Source of the DNA: a virus
Length of the DNA stretch: 62,444 nt
Direction: 5' to 3' (one strand)
IMG/VR virus record: IMGVR_UViG_3300043640_000318
Coordinates: 1 to 62,444 of that record
Below the pieces are notes generated by a model. The model did not search any database, was not told the origin of the DNA, and saw nothing but the letters and a program-made list of their open reading frames with translations. A program made the translations under genes and the position numbers. How positions within the stretch are numbered: position 1 is the stretch's first letter; each line of letters starts with the position of its first letter. Below, piece by piece: positions 51,697-60,352 of the stretch.

Positions 51697-51869
51697 ATGT
51701 AGGAGTTGAACCTGGCCACGGGGACGTTGACGGTCTCCGAGGTCAGGCGCCGCACGATGTCGCCCACCTCAATCTGGGTCTGGGCGTTCAGCTCGCCGAT
51801 CGGCACCTCGCGCAGGTCGGCGACGTTCGACTTGACCTCTGCTGGCCGCTCAATGACCTCGGTGCTCAT
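51693..51869 (-). CDS. Small hypothetical protein, 58 aa
   Basis: ATG at 51869; ribosome site weak. REVPIGELNAQTQIEVGDIVRRLTSETVNVPVARF reads like a small beta/helix protein. Converges with the plus-strand gene by four bases. The sequence is protein-like but support is modest. Confidence 0.5.
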   Translation of the reverse strand: MSTEVIERPAEVKSNVADLREVPIGELNAQTQIEVGDIVRRLTSETVNVPVARFNSYI

Positions 51870-52047
51870 GGCCGGAGTGTACGCCGTGAATTCCGCCCTC
51901 GCCGGACCACGGCACCGCCCTGATCTGCGCTGTGCGGTAATGCCCGCTCGAATGGCTACCGAGGAAGCAGGGGCGGTCACTCGCGGGCTCCATCTCCCCA
52001 GCCGACTGGGGCGGGACTCCGCAGAGTGGCTCCCAGCATAACGCCAG

Positions 52048-52125
52048 CGCCCCGCCCTCAGAGTTAACTGTAAGGACGGGGCCGACGGAATCGAACCGCC
52101 TCCGGGCGCCCGGTGCAGAAACAGC
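52048..52125 (-). ncRNA. tRNA-like T arm plus stem, function unknown
   Basis: On the minus strand, GGCGG-TTCGATT-CCGTC is a T-arm-like hairpin, followed by a 9-bp stem (52048-52056 with 52073-52081) around a 16-base loop containing GTTAAC. This could be a remnant tRNA or a closed acceptor-like stem as in the Y RNA units. The pairing is GC-rich, so chance is possible. The stretch 51870-52124 has no protein gene. Confidence 0.3.
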
Positions 52126-52160
52126 GAACCCGCCCTGCGGTCACGGTCAGGGCGGGTTCG
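52125..52160 (-). terminator. Terminator after major capsid gene
   Basis: 13-bp perfect stem (52125-52137 with 52148-52160), 10-base loop, CTGTTTC downstream on the minus strand; 19 bases after the capsid stop. Confidence 0.75.
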
Positions 52161-52178
52161 TCGATCAGTCTACGAGTA

Positions 52179-53171
52179 CTACGACTTGGTGATGGTCGCC
52201 AGGCCGCGTGGGTTCAGGATGGCCATGGTCACCATCTCGTCGAACACCCAGCCCTTCCAGAACGCCTCGACGTGGTGGTTCTCCTCCACATCGAGGGAGT
52301 ACAGGATCGGGAAGACACCCAGGAAGTTGGGCTCCGGCGTCAGGAACACCTTGCTCTGCGGCACGATGATCGAGCGCTGGATCTGGAACTCGCCGAAGCT
52401 GGTGATGGTCTCACCGGCGACGACTCGGTCCTTGAAGGCCCAGCCGGTGGCGTTGATGTCCCACCGGTAGAGGTCCCGGTAGTCGAACGGGTTGATCAGG
52501 ATCCGGGCCGACTGGAGCTCGTGCAGGTCGGTCATCGAGACGGCCGAGTACAGCGAGCCCGGGGTCAGGTAGCCCGAGGCCTCGGTGATGTTGTGGTTCG
52601 GGGTGACCGTGTGGTCCGGCCGGGAGGCGTAGTCGGTGACCGCAGCCTGGAGCAGGACCAGCAGACGGGAGTCCTCTTGCTTGAGGATGGCCTGCTTGGT
52701 CTCGTCCTGGGCCTGCTCGACCGCGTTGATGCGCAGGTAGAACAGGTCCTCCTTGCGGATCGCCGGGCGCGAGGCGATGCGCCAGAAGCGCACCGGGACG
52801 CGCTTGCCTTCGAACGGTGTCACACGGACTTCGCCCTCGGTGCCGGACATGAGATATGCCTGGCCGAGGTCGTCCCAGACGTCGTACTCGACGGGGGTAC
52901 CCGGGGTCACCGGGTCCTCGACGAGCACGTTCCGGGTGATGCCCTGGTAACGGAGCTTCAGCTGGATCGGGCCGACCATGCCGACGCCCAGGCGCCGGAA
53001 GCCGCTGACGTCATCCGAGAGGATGAGCGCCATCTTGCGGACCTTGTCGGTGTGCGCGAGAGGCCCACCACTGGCCTGCTTGCGCTCGATCTGAGCGACA
53101 TAGTCATCGCTTTTCTTGGCGACGCGTGCCCTGAGCCCACCACCGGGCGCGAGGGTCATCTGCTGCGACAT
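52179..53171 (-). CDS. Major capsid protein (HK97-like)
   Basis: 330 residues. Helical N-arm, then P-domain and A-domain-like parts: DHTVTPNHNITEASGYLTPGSLYSAVSMTDLHELQSARILINPFDYRDLYRW and a C-terminal VPQSKVFLTPEPNFLGVFPILYSLDV typical of major capsid proteins of Bxz1-like phages. Placed between decoration protein and terminator, with a protease/scaffold gene upstream, as expected of the capsid block. High expression is consistent with its own terminator. Confidence 0.85.
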   Translation of the reverse strand: MSQQMTLAPGGGLRARVAKKSDDYVAQIERKQASGGPLAHTDKVRKMALILSDDVSGFRRLGVGMVGPIQLKLRYQGITRNVLVEDPVTPGTPVEYDVWDDLGQAYLMSGTEGEVRVTPFEGKRVPVRFWRIASRPAIRKEDLFYLRINAVEQAQDETKQAILKQEDSRLLVLLQAAVTDYASRPDHTVTPNHNITEASGYLTPGSLYSAVSMTDLHELQSARILINPFDYRDLYRWDINATGWAFKDRVVAGETITSFGEFQIQRSIIVPQSKVFLTPEPNFLGVFPILYSLDVEENHHVEAFWKGWVFDEMVTMAILNPRGLATITKS

Positions 53172-53213
53172 TTACTAAGTCCCTTCTGAGTGAGATTCCT
53201 GGGGCTCAGGGCC

Positions 53214-53753
53214 TCAGCGAATGCCGCCGATGATGATCTTGGTTGCGGACGCCACCCGGATCAGACGGGCGACGGGTGCCGTGGTCGGCGAGTGGGTGCT
53301 GGCGAGCGTGAGCTTGCCGATGTACCCGGCCGCCGTGGCGACGTAGATGAGGTCCTCGTTGCCGTCACCGGCGTCGGCACCGGCCCAGTCGGCCGTGGTG
53401 TCGAAGGCGGGCGCGAGGATCTCGAACTCCGCGTCGGGCGCGAGGACCCAGACGGCGAAGGTGTTGATGCCCGCGTCGAGCGGCTCGTCGATCCCGTCGC
53501 CGCCGACGTACATCGCGGACAGGCCGATCGGGATGTTGTTGGCCGCAGTGCCCACACCCGCCGCGCCAGAACCGGCGCCGCAGAGGGTGACGTTGTCACC
53601 GATGGTCTTCGTCATCGCCATGCCGGGCCAGATGGGGGTGGACCTGTCCCAAGCGGCGTCGAGGAACACCGACTTGGGGGTGGCCTGAGTCCAGCCATAC
53701 AGCGGCCGGATGGTGCGCTTGATGTAGTTGTTCGAAAGCTTGGTACGGAGCAC
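53214..53753 (-). CDS. Head decoration/structural protein, 179 aa
   Basis: GTG start at 53753 with GGGAGG upstream. Residues RTIRPLYGWTQATPKSVFLD, then a Gly/Ala-rich beta region (AGSGAAGVGTAANN) and a C-terminal beta strand. The place directly upstream of the major capsid gene suggests a stabilising or decoration protein. No family name can be given. Confidence 0.65.
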   Translation of the reverse strand: MLRTKLSNNYIKRTIRPLYGWTQATPKSVFLDAAWDRSTPIWPGMAMTKTIGDNVTLCGAGSGAAGVGTAANNIPIGLSAMYVGGDGIDEPLDAGINTFAVWVLAPDAEFEILAPAFDTTADWAGADAGDGNEDLIYVATAAGYIGKLTLASTHSPTTAPVARLIRVASATKIIIGGIR

Positions 53754-53766
53754 CTGTTTCCTCCCT

Positions 53767-53905
53767 AATAGGACACGCTAGGGAGAAAGCTGCGATCGGT
53801 TTCATTGACGTACATGAAACGAGCGCACCCCCTCCGTCAGCCGTGATGGCCCTCTAAACCTTTATTGCGTGAGAGGGGCTTTCGACAGGAAGAGGTGCGC
53901 TCGTG
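53767..53905 (-). ncRNA. Structured leader region of the capsid genes
   Basis: Three nested or adjacent stems: CTCCCTA/TAGGGAG near 53761-53785, GTTTCAT/ATGAAAC near 53799-53819, and a 10-bp stem 53820-53829 with 53894-53903 that encloses GAGAGGGG/CCCTCT-type pairing. No protein gene lies between 53754 and 53918. It may be a terminator plus mRNA-stabilising leader. Confidence 0.4.
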
Positions 53906-53918
53906 AGGTCGAAGCGGG

Positions 53919-54143
53919 TCAGAGCGGGTCGGGTGGTTCCTTGGCCGCATCGGGCTGCTCGGTCTCGCCCGTGCCACCGGTCTTGGGCTCTTCCAGAGCG
54001 GTGACCCGATCCTTGAGCTCTTCGATGGTCGCCGCCATTGCGGCGACATTCTGCTCCAGCGTCGTGATGTGCCGGGACTTGATCCAGTTGTCATAGAGCG
54101 TTTCTTTGAACGCGTCTATGAGCTCATCGACTGTGACCGCCAT
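53919..54143 (-). CDS. Coiled-coil protein, 74 aa
   Basis: Residues 1-55 are a heptad-rich helix (DELIDAFKETLYDN, TTLEQNVAAMAATIEELKDRVTALEE); the end is Pro/Glu-rich. A small scaffold or chaperone role in the capsid block is possible. No family recognised. Confidence 0.65.
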   Translation of the reverse strand: MAVTVDELIDAFKETLYDNWIKSRHITTLEQNVAAMAATIEELKDRVTALEEPKTGGTGETEQPDAAKEPPDPL

Positions 54144-54234
54144 TGCTCCCCCGAGTATTATTGTTGCCGATCATATAGTCCAGTTAGGACGTACACCGAG
54201 TCAGTCGGTGAAGAGTACATGTAGTAAGAACTGT

Positions 54235-54396
54235 TCAGAAGGTAAATAATACACGGCCCCCGGTGATATCCGGCAGGGTCATTATCGCGACAGGCTCGAA
54301 CTGATTGAAGGAGATCTGGAATAGATCCCCTGGGACAATATCTTCGATATTCTTAGCTGCGGTACGCGGAGTGAATCGACCCGTGTCTAGCTGCAT
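54235..54396 (-). CDS. Small protein, 53 aa
   Basis: ATG 54396 with GGGAGAG upstream. RTAAKNIEDIVPGDLFQISF and a final GGRVLFTF make a short beta protein. The stop is at 54235. Too short for further inference; the ribosome site and protein-like codon pattern support it. Confidence 0.55.
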   Translation of the reverse strand: MQLDTGRFTPRTAAKNIEDIVPGDLFQISFNQFEPVAIMTLPDITGGRVLFTF

Positions 54397-54408
54397 TATC
54401 TCTCCCGA

Positions 54409-55122
54409 TCAGAGCGGCCAGAGTCGTCCCTTGGCTCCAGCCTTGATCACTACCGTAGAAGTATTGTCGTTACTACCAAACTGCGGCTGGAGGGTTCCGC
54501 TAGCTGTGGTCGTCACAGTGCCGAATATACGACACAGGTAAACGGTCGTCGCTGAACCCGAGTTCACCGCTCCGGTAAAACTATTAGCGAATGTACTCTT
54601 AGGCACGATGTTAATCGTACTCGCAGTAGCCTGATGATGGATAAAATAGGTAAGCTGCGAGTTAGTCGGACCATTAAGTGCAACGACCAGAGCATTAGAC
54701 GTTGCGCCACCGACATAAGGAAGCAAAAAATCAAATTCGAAGGTTCCTACGGGAATAGCAAGCCCAAGTCCCGTAACATCGGCCAGTGCTGATAGAGCCC
54801 TTGTCCGATCCGCCGAAACGAATGACGTGACGCTGTTCTTACCTTCGAGCGTCGTCACCCGGCCCGCCAGCGTGGTCCCGGCGGAAGACGAGTAGGCACT
54901 GACGTCCGAGGCGGCCAGCACCACGACGCCCGTCTGCCCGTTGACCGAGTCGACCGGCCCGCCACCCTCGACGACGCTGGAGAAGAGCACAGCGGCGACG
55001 GAAGGATTGATCACGCTGTACTGGTCCTCACTGAGGACCGCGACACCACCTGCCGAATAGGTGCCGCCGTTGGGCAGCACGATGTTCGACAGGCCGCTGG
55101 CGATCGTCACAGTGAATGACAC
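54409..55122 (-). CDS. Fibre-like protein with one SVNG module, AT-rich
   Basis: GTG start at 55122. A beta N-terminus, one module DSVNGQTGVVVLAASDV, then a C-terminal domain of about 145 residues. The last 430 bases are visibly AT-richer than the neighbours, with many ATA/TTA codons, so the tip domain may have been acquired recently from a lower-GC source. Confidence 0.7.
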   Translation of the reverse strand: MSFTVTIASGLSNIVLPNGGTYSAGGVAVLSEDQYSVINPSVAAVLFSSVVEGGGPVDSVNGQTGVVVLAASDVSAYSSSAGTTLAGRVTTLEGKNSVTSFVSADRTRALSALADVTGLGLAIPVGTFEFDFLLPYVGGATSNALVVALNGPTNSQLTYFIHHQATASTINIVPKSTFANSFTGAVNSGSATTVYLCRIFGTVTTTASGTLQPQFGSNDNTSTVVIKAGAKGRLWPL

Positions 55123-55159
55123 GCGTGCTCTTCCCTCAGGGTGGCGGGACGGTTGCGGC

Positions 55160-56011
55160 TCAGATCAGTGCGTCGGCCAGATCGTCCATGCCCACGGGCT
55201 GGGAATAGGTGGCCGCGATGACCGGCTCCGGAGCGAGGCTGGGGACGGTCCGCTGCACACCGGGAGCCGCACCCGCAGAACGAGGCACCAGGTTGGACGG
55301 ACGGCCCTGACGGCCAGCGTTCGCCCGGGTGACCATCGCGAGGGTGTTGATCTCGTGAGCGATCATTTCGTTGGACAGAGCGCGGTCGGTCTCGATCTGA
55401 GCCGCCACAGCCAGCTCGTCACCGCGCTGCATGCCCGCCGTGATGCGCAGCTTGGCCAGCCGGATGGAGGCCATGGTGCGGTTGGCCGACACGGCCTCCT
55501 GCTGCTGGGCGGAGCTCATGGTCCAGGGGAAGGCGGTGCCGTCGTTACCGGCGCCGCCCACACCCGGGCCGGAGGCCTTCAGCGGGTCGGGGTCCACCCG
55601 GACGTCGGTCTCGATCCGGGTCTGGTTGAGCGGAAGCTGGGTCTCGGTGCCCGCCGTCGGCGCGGTGACGTCGATCAGGTTGGTCGCCGGTGGGGTGTCG
55701 AGCACCTCTCCGGGAGCCAGCGGGGTCGTGGTCAGTTCGGCCGGGACGCCCTGGACGCTGCCAGGGGTCTCGCCCGGGTTCTGGACGTTGTCATTGGTCG
55801 CCGACTGAAGAGCCTGCTCGGTGCTCTCTGGAGCGGGCGCAGAACCCGGGTCGGGGATCGGCGAGGCCGGGTTGTTGAGGTCGGCCCGGCGGCGGATCTC
55901 CTGGAACTGCGGCGCCACACCCGCCAGCTGGGCGAGGTAGGCGTTCTGCTGCTCCAGAACGGCGACCTTTTGAGTCAGGGCCGCCACGGCAGCCTCGGTG
56001 GCCTTGCTCAT
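55160..56011 (-). CDS. Nested scaffold protein (internal start)
   Basis: An internal ATG at 56011 in the same frame as the protease gene has GGAAGGA eight bases upstream and starts MSKATEAAVAALTQKVAVLEQQ, a coiled coil, exactly where the polyprotein's scaffold-like part begins. It would make a free 283-residue scaffold, as lambda Nu3 within C. Inferred from the ribosome site and domain border. Confidence 0.5.
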   Translation of the reverse strand: MSKATEAAVAALTQKVAVLEQQNAYLAQLAGVAPQFQEIRRRADLNNPASPIPDPGSAPAPESTEQALQSATNDNVQNPGETPGSVQGVPAELTTTPLAPGEVLDTPPATNLIDVTAPTAGTETQLPLNQTRIETDVRVDPDPLKASGPGVGGAGNDGTAFPWTMSSAQQQEAVSANRTMASIRLAKLRITAGMQRGDELAVAAQIETDRALSNEMIAHEINTLAMVTRANAGRQGRPSNLVPRSAGAAPGVQRTVPSLAPEPVIAATYSQPVGMDDLADALI

Positions 56012-59000
56012 CTTGGGGTCCTTCCGCCGGGGATCTTCTTCATCGTTGTCAAGCTCTCGATCCTTCTTCGTGTCGGCGCCGGGCGGCACAGCATCATCGC
56101 CGTCCTCGGTCTCTTCGGGGACCTGCTCATCGCCGCCCGGGTCCTGGTCTCCATCGCCCTGAGGCACCATGGGGCCGCCCGAGGGGTCCTCCTCCTCGCC
56201 CTCCATGGGCAGGCCGGTCTGAGAGGGATCCTCCTGGCCTTGCAGCGGGTCCTGAGCCGGGTCCATACCCTGGCCCTCCATGGCCTCCATGTCGCCCTGT
56301 GAGAGCAGCGTGGCCTGACCGCAGTTCGGGCATGGGGCGCCCTCTTCCGGGCCCGCAGCGTTGGGCTGAGCCGTGTCCGTGCCCACTGCCACGGGCTGGC
56401 CCGCGTCGAAGGCACTGCCACATGCCGGGCAGAACAGGTCGGGCACGCCGTCCTCGGGTGTTCCCGGGCCCTGCTCGATGCCGTTGGGCGTGAGCTGGTC
56501 CGGGTGCGCGAGCTGGTCCCCGGCGGTGTCCATCGGGTTGCCCTGCGCGTCGAGCTGGGACGGGTCGATCAAACCGCCACCGGGGATGTTCGGGTCGGCC
56601 TGGCCGGGCCCGAAGTCGGCGTTGGGGTTCTGGTCCTGGCGCAGGTCAACGGACTTGGCCATGTCCAGGTCGGGGTCACGGAACATGCTCGGCGGGGCGA
56701 TGAACCCGCAGACCGGGCAGCGCTCGCCGTCATAGACCTCGGACTCGGAGCAGACCGGGCACTCCTCCTCGCGCAGGGTGTTGACCTGCTCGGGCGCCTT
56801 GACCTCGTTGAGCGCCTGCCTGCGAAGCCCTGCGGCGTGCGGGGACTTGTGGTGCAGGTTCTCCGGGTCGATGTCGGGCATCCGCTCCTTGGCGTGGTCC
56901 TCCCACTTGCGCCACTGGTTGCGCTCCATGGTGGTGCGCCCCTTGGCACCCGGGGAGGCATCTCCGGCGTCGAGGGCCCCGTTGCGCTTCTGCTGCTGCA
57001 ACCAGGTGACGGCCTGCACCTGATGCGGGGCGATGTCGTAACCGTGGTGGTGGCTGAGCACCGCTGCTGCCGCCCGGTACTTGTCGGCCACATGGTCGTA
57101 GTACTTACGGCTGGCCAGCGGGGCCTTCTCCAGCTCCGCGTCGGTCATCCGGCGGCCGACCGCCACCGAGAGGGCATGACGGTCAACGACCACCCGGGTG
57201 TGCCCTGAGTCGTCGTCCCCGCCGTGCTCGATCAGGTGCGCGAAGTCGCTGATCTTCGGGGTCTTGAAGACGTTTGAGTGATGCTCACCGTCGATGATCT
57301 TCTGGGCGCTGCGAGCATGCTGGCCCATGATCCCGGCGCCCTCACCCGGCTGGACCGCTCGATCGTCCTGGAGCGAGCGAGAGGCGTTGAACAGGTTCAG
57401 CGGCCATGAGGTGCGCGGGCTGTAGGCGGCCAGCACTCCGGCGCCCTTGGCGGCGTGCTCGTCTTTGCCACCGGCCAGGCTCTTGGCGATGTGGTGCGCG
57501 TCGGAGTACCAGCGCATCCCCTGCTTCTTGGTCGGCTCATCGGCCTCATTGAAGGCCTTGATGATGTGCTCGGCCTTGGGCTTGTTCTTCAGGAAGAACG
57601 GGTGCTCTTCGGGGGTCTTGTAGACCACGGCCTCGGTGTCGAGAGAGGCCAGCCGGTTCCTCTGCTTATAGCGGCGGATCCGGGGGTCGTTGCCCTCCAG
57701 GTACCTGCGGGAATCCGTCTCGGTGTCGTCATGCCAGTCGTGCAGGATCTGCTTCAGGTGCTCGTGCCCGAAGCCGCTCGGCGGTCGGATGTGATGACCG
57801 AGACCACCACTGCCGGAGCCGTAGGTGTCCTCGCCGATGTCGTACATGTCGTGGGACTCGTCAGGTGTGGCCTCATGACGGATCTCGGCGTTGGGCCCGT
57901 CGGCGTAGTGGCGGATCTGCCAGCCGGTCTTCTTGCCCTGAGGGTTGTGATGGTCGATCTCGTAGTAAGGGTCACCGCCCTCGTCGAAGTCGAACTTGCC
58001 GTCATGGCCCTCATAGCGCCTGTGAAGGTCCATCATGCCTTCGTTGCCCTGATGGATCCGGTAGCCCTCCTCGCCCCCGTGGGGCTCGTACAGAGGCGCC
58101 ATGAGGGCATCAGCGAGGCCCTTGGCCTTCTCGTGCGTGATGTCCCGGTGACCCTCCTCGGCACTGGGCATGCCGAGGCCCTTCTGGATCTCCTCGTCGC
58201 TCAGCTCTGCCCGCTTGCTCAGGGACTGCGGAGCCGAGTGGATCATCGGCCTGGTCTTGGGGATGCCGGGGCGGTGCTCGGGTCGGTTCACGAAGCCTTC
58301 CTGGGTCGGGCTGGTGTAGACGCCTTGCTCGTGCTGGCAGCCCTGGCACAGCCCGATCGGCACGGAACCGGCGTCATAGCGGCGCCGCTCACGAGAACCC
58401 ATGTTCGTGCCGCAGCTCTGGCAGGAGCCGTTCTCCCAGGGATGGTGCTCGCCGATGCCCGGCTCGCTGATCCAGCCGGTGGCCTGGCCGTTGCGGTCCG
58501 TCGGGAAGTACTGCGGGTCAGTGGGAGGAGCCCCCTCCGGCCGATCGCTCCAGGGGATGAACTCCTCGGCCGCCTGACGCCGGGTGGAATGGACGTGGAA
58601 GTTCCTGAACGTCTTGTATTTGTGCAGGTTGTCATGGACGGTGTCCATGTAGTCGCCCTCGCGCGCCATCTCCAGTGAGCTCGGCAGCATGCTGCCGTGG
58701 TCGTGGGTCAGGTGGTCGAACATGTCGGTGTGGTGTGGGGCGGGCAACGAGGTGTTCGTCGCGCTGTCTCCAGGAGCGTCGAACAACGGACGCTGGCCTG
58801 GCGTCACCACCGGCTCGGCGTCGACCTTCTGCGCCCATCCCATCCCAGAGGGGGTCTGCACATCGGAATGCCGGGGCGCGATGATGCCGTGCTCGTTGGC
58901 GATCTCATGGGCCCGCTGCCACAGAGCGGATGCGATCCCCTGGCCTCCATGCTCGGAGTCGGTCCTCACCATGCCGACCATGCCGTTGTGGGGATACCAC

Positions 59001-60304
59001 TCCAGGTAGCCGACGTCGTGGGGACCATCGGCTGAGGGCAGCGTCGCCCTGATGTGGTGGCTGCCCGAGGGGTGGTGCTCGGCGGGCATGAAGTGGAACC
59101 GGATGCCTTCCGGCACGGCCTCTTTGAGCATGCTCAGATGACGAGGGTCTATCGGGCCCTGTGGAAGCTCCATGGGCTTCGACCGCTGGAGCATCAGCTC
59201 CTGGCGCTTACGCGTCTGCTCCGGCGTGCGGGGGACGTCCCCGATGGGATTGAAGTTCTTCATCCTCTCCTGGCGCATACGCTCATGCATCATGCGAGAA
59301 GGAGAATCAGTATCGTAATAGCCGCCGAGCGCGTCTTCTGTCTCGTTCGGGGTCACCTTCTTGAAAAGGTCGCGCTGTTCTCCACGCCCCTTGGTGAATT
59401 CCTCGCCCTTTATCTTGTGGAACTGCCGGGCATCGAGGTTCTCCTGATAGGACCTCGTCGCGTCGAAAGTGTCCCCGCAGTCCTGACAGATCCCGAGGTT
59501 ACCGAGGCCCTGCATGTAATGGCCGGTCTGAGGGTCATCGGCTTCAGGGCTGTCACTCGCTCCGAAATTGGTACTGCCACAGGAAGGGCACGCCGCATCG
59601 GGATGCGTCTCGGCGGTCTTCCTCACCGCCGTCTTCATCCCCCGGTCATCGACACCGGTGAAGACGGCGGTGGGGTCGGCGGGCTCCTCGACCAGCAGGG
59701 AATTCTCGAAGAACGACAGGCCGTGGCAGATCTCCCGGATCAGCGTGCCCTCACGCTTGCCCGAGGCGGTGTGCTTGTAGAGGTAGCGACCCTTCATCGC
59801 CGGGATGTGCTGGCAGTACTCGGCCGGGTTGGTGGCCTTGTTACCGCAGGCCGAGCAGACGGAGAACTTGACGTCGCAGCCCATCGAGGTCCGGTCGATA
59901 CGCTTCTTGATGATCGCCTCGGCCAGCTTGGGAAAGCGGACGGCATCGACCTCCATGAGGCCCTCGACCCACAGGTCCGGTGAACCGTCGGGGTTGCGGT
60001 CCTCGTGGACGGCGGCATCGATGATGACGCCCCGGGCCCGCTTGTGATCATCGTTGTGGTGGTTGACGAACACCGGCTTGCCGATGAAGGTCCTCCAGCC
60101 CGCCCTGATCTCCTCGGCCGGGAACTCATCGTGATTGTCGTTGCACCGGCTGGAGATCATCCGGGAGCGCACATAGAGATATCCCGGACGGGGGTCGTAG
60201 TCGAAGTCGACGCGGTGAGCGGCCTTGCGCAGGTCTCGCTTGCCAGCGCGCGACGGCACCCGGTACGCGTCGAGCACTAGAGCTGATGCGAACTTCCTGA
60301 GCAT
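55160..60304 (-). CDS. Capsid maturation protease/scaffold polyprotein, 1714 aa
   Basis: N-terminal protease-like domain (1-240): VNHHNDDHKRARG (His82/83) and DRTSMGCD (Ser140) are candidates for a His/Ser catalytic pair; a zinc knuckle is inserted (CSACGNKATNPAEYCQH). Then CPSCG-CQDCG zinc ribbon; a GNAT-like acetyltransferase (about 400-485, VRTDSEHGGQGIASALWQRA); a helical domain (about 930-1170, SDAHHIAKSLAGG ... VVVDRHALSVAVG); CPVC/CPACG ribbons; and a scaffold-like end (from 1431, coiled coil KVAVLEQQNAYLAQL). Far larger than usual prohead proteases. Confidence 0.75.
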   Translation of the reverse strand: MLRKFASALVLDAYRVPSRAGKRDLRKAAHRVDFDYDPRPGYLYVRSRMISSRCNDNHDEFPAEEIRAGWRTFIGKPVFVNHHNDDHKRARGVIIDAAVHEDRNPDGSPDLWVEGLMEVDAVRFPKLAEAIIKKRIDRTSMGCDVKFSVCSACGNKATNPAEYCQHIPAMKGRYLYKHTASGKREGTLIREICHGLSFFENSLLVEEPADPTAVFTGVDDRGMKTAVRKTAETHPDAACPSCGSTNFGASDSPEADDPQTGHYMQGLGNLGICQDCGDTFDATRSYQENLDARQFHKIKGEEFTKGRGEQRDLFKKVTPNETEDALGGYYDTDSPSRMMHERMRQERMKNFNPIGDVPRTPEQTRKRQELMLQRSKPMELPQGPIDPRHLSMLKEAVPEGIRFHFMPAEHHPSGSHHIRATLPSADGPHDVGYLEWYPHNGMVGMVRTDSEHGGQGIASALWQRAHEIANEHGIIAPRHSDVQTPSGMGWAQKVDAEPVVTPGQRPLFDAPGDSATNTSLPAPHHTDMFDHLTHDHGSMLPSSLEMAREGDYMDTVHDNLHKYKTFRNFHVHSTRRQAAEEFIPWSDRPEGAPPTDPQYFPTDRNGQATGWISEPGIGEHHPWENGSCQSCGTNMGSRERRRYDAGSVPIGLCQGCQHEQGVYTSPTQEGFVNRPEHRPGIPKTRPMIHSAPQSLSKRAELSDEEIQKGLGMPSAEEGHRDITHEKAKGLADALMAPLYEPHGGEEGYRIHQGNEGMMDLHRRYEGHDGKFDFDEGGDPYYEIDHHNPQGKKTGWQIRHYADGPNAEIRHEATPDESHDMYDIGEDTYGSGSGGLGHHIRPPSGFGHEHLKQILHDWHDDTETDSRRYLEGNDPRIRRYKQRNRLASLDTEAVVYKTPEEHPFFLKNKPKAEHIIKAFNEADEPTKKQGMRWYSDAHHIAKSLAGGKDEHAAKGAGVLAAYSPRTSWPLNLFNASRSLQDDRAVQPGEGAGIMGQHARSAQKIIDGEHHSNVFKTPKISDFAHLIEHGGDDDSGHTRVVVDRHALSVAVGRRMTDAELEKAPLASRKYYDHVADKYRAAAAVLSHHHGYDIAPHQVQAVTWLQQQKRNGALDAGDASPGAKGRTTMERNQWRKWEDHAKERMPDIDPENLHHKSPHAAGLRRQALNEVKAPEQVNTLREEECPVCSESEVYDGERCPVCGFIAPPSMFRDPDLDMAKSVDLRQDQNPNADFGPGQADPNIPGGGLIDPSQLDAQGNPMDTAGDQLAHPDQLTPNGIEQGPGTPEDGVPDLFCPACGSAFDAGQPVAVGTDTAQPNAAGPEEGAPCPNCGQATLLSQGDMEAMEGQGMDPAQDPLQGQEDPSQTGLPMEGEEEDPSGGPMVPQGDGDQDPGGDEQVPEETEDGDDAVPPGADTKKDRELDNDEEDPRRKDPKMSKATEAAVAALTQKVAVLEQQNAYLAQLAGVAPQFQEIRRRADLNNPASPIPDPGSAPAPESTEQALQSATNDNVQNPGETPGSVQGVPAELTTTPLAPGEVLDTPPATNLIDVTAPTAGTETQLPLNQTRIETDVRVDPDPLKASGPGVGGAGNDGTAFPWTMSSAQQQEAVSANRTMASIRLAKLRITAGMQRGDELAVAAQIETDRALSNEMIAHEINTLAMVTRANAGRQGRPSNLVPRSAGAAPGVQRTVPSLAPEPVIAATYSQPVGMDDLADALI

Positions 60305-60311
60305 CGGCGGT

Positions 60312-60345
60312 CCCCTCTCTCGTCTACACCTTCTTGGCGAGAGAG
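60312..60345 (-). promoter_or_regulatory. Hairpin at ribosome site of the protease gene
   Basis: CCCCTCTCTCG (60313-60323) can pair with CGAGAGAGGGG near 60341-60351 with a 17-base loop; the 5'-side arm holds the Shine-Dalgarno GAGAGGGG of the polyprotein. Same family as 9323-9352. Confidence 0.4.
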
Positions 60346-60352
60346 GGGTTCC

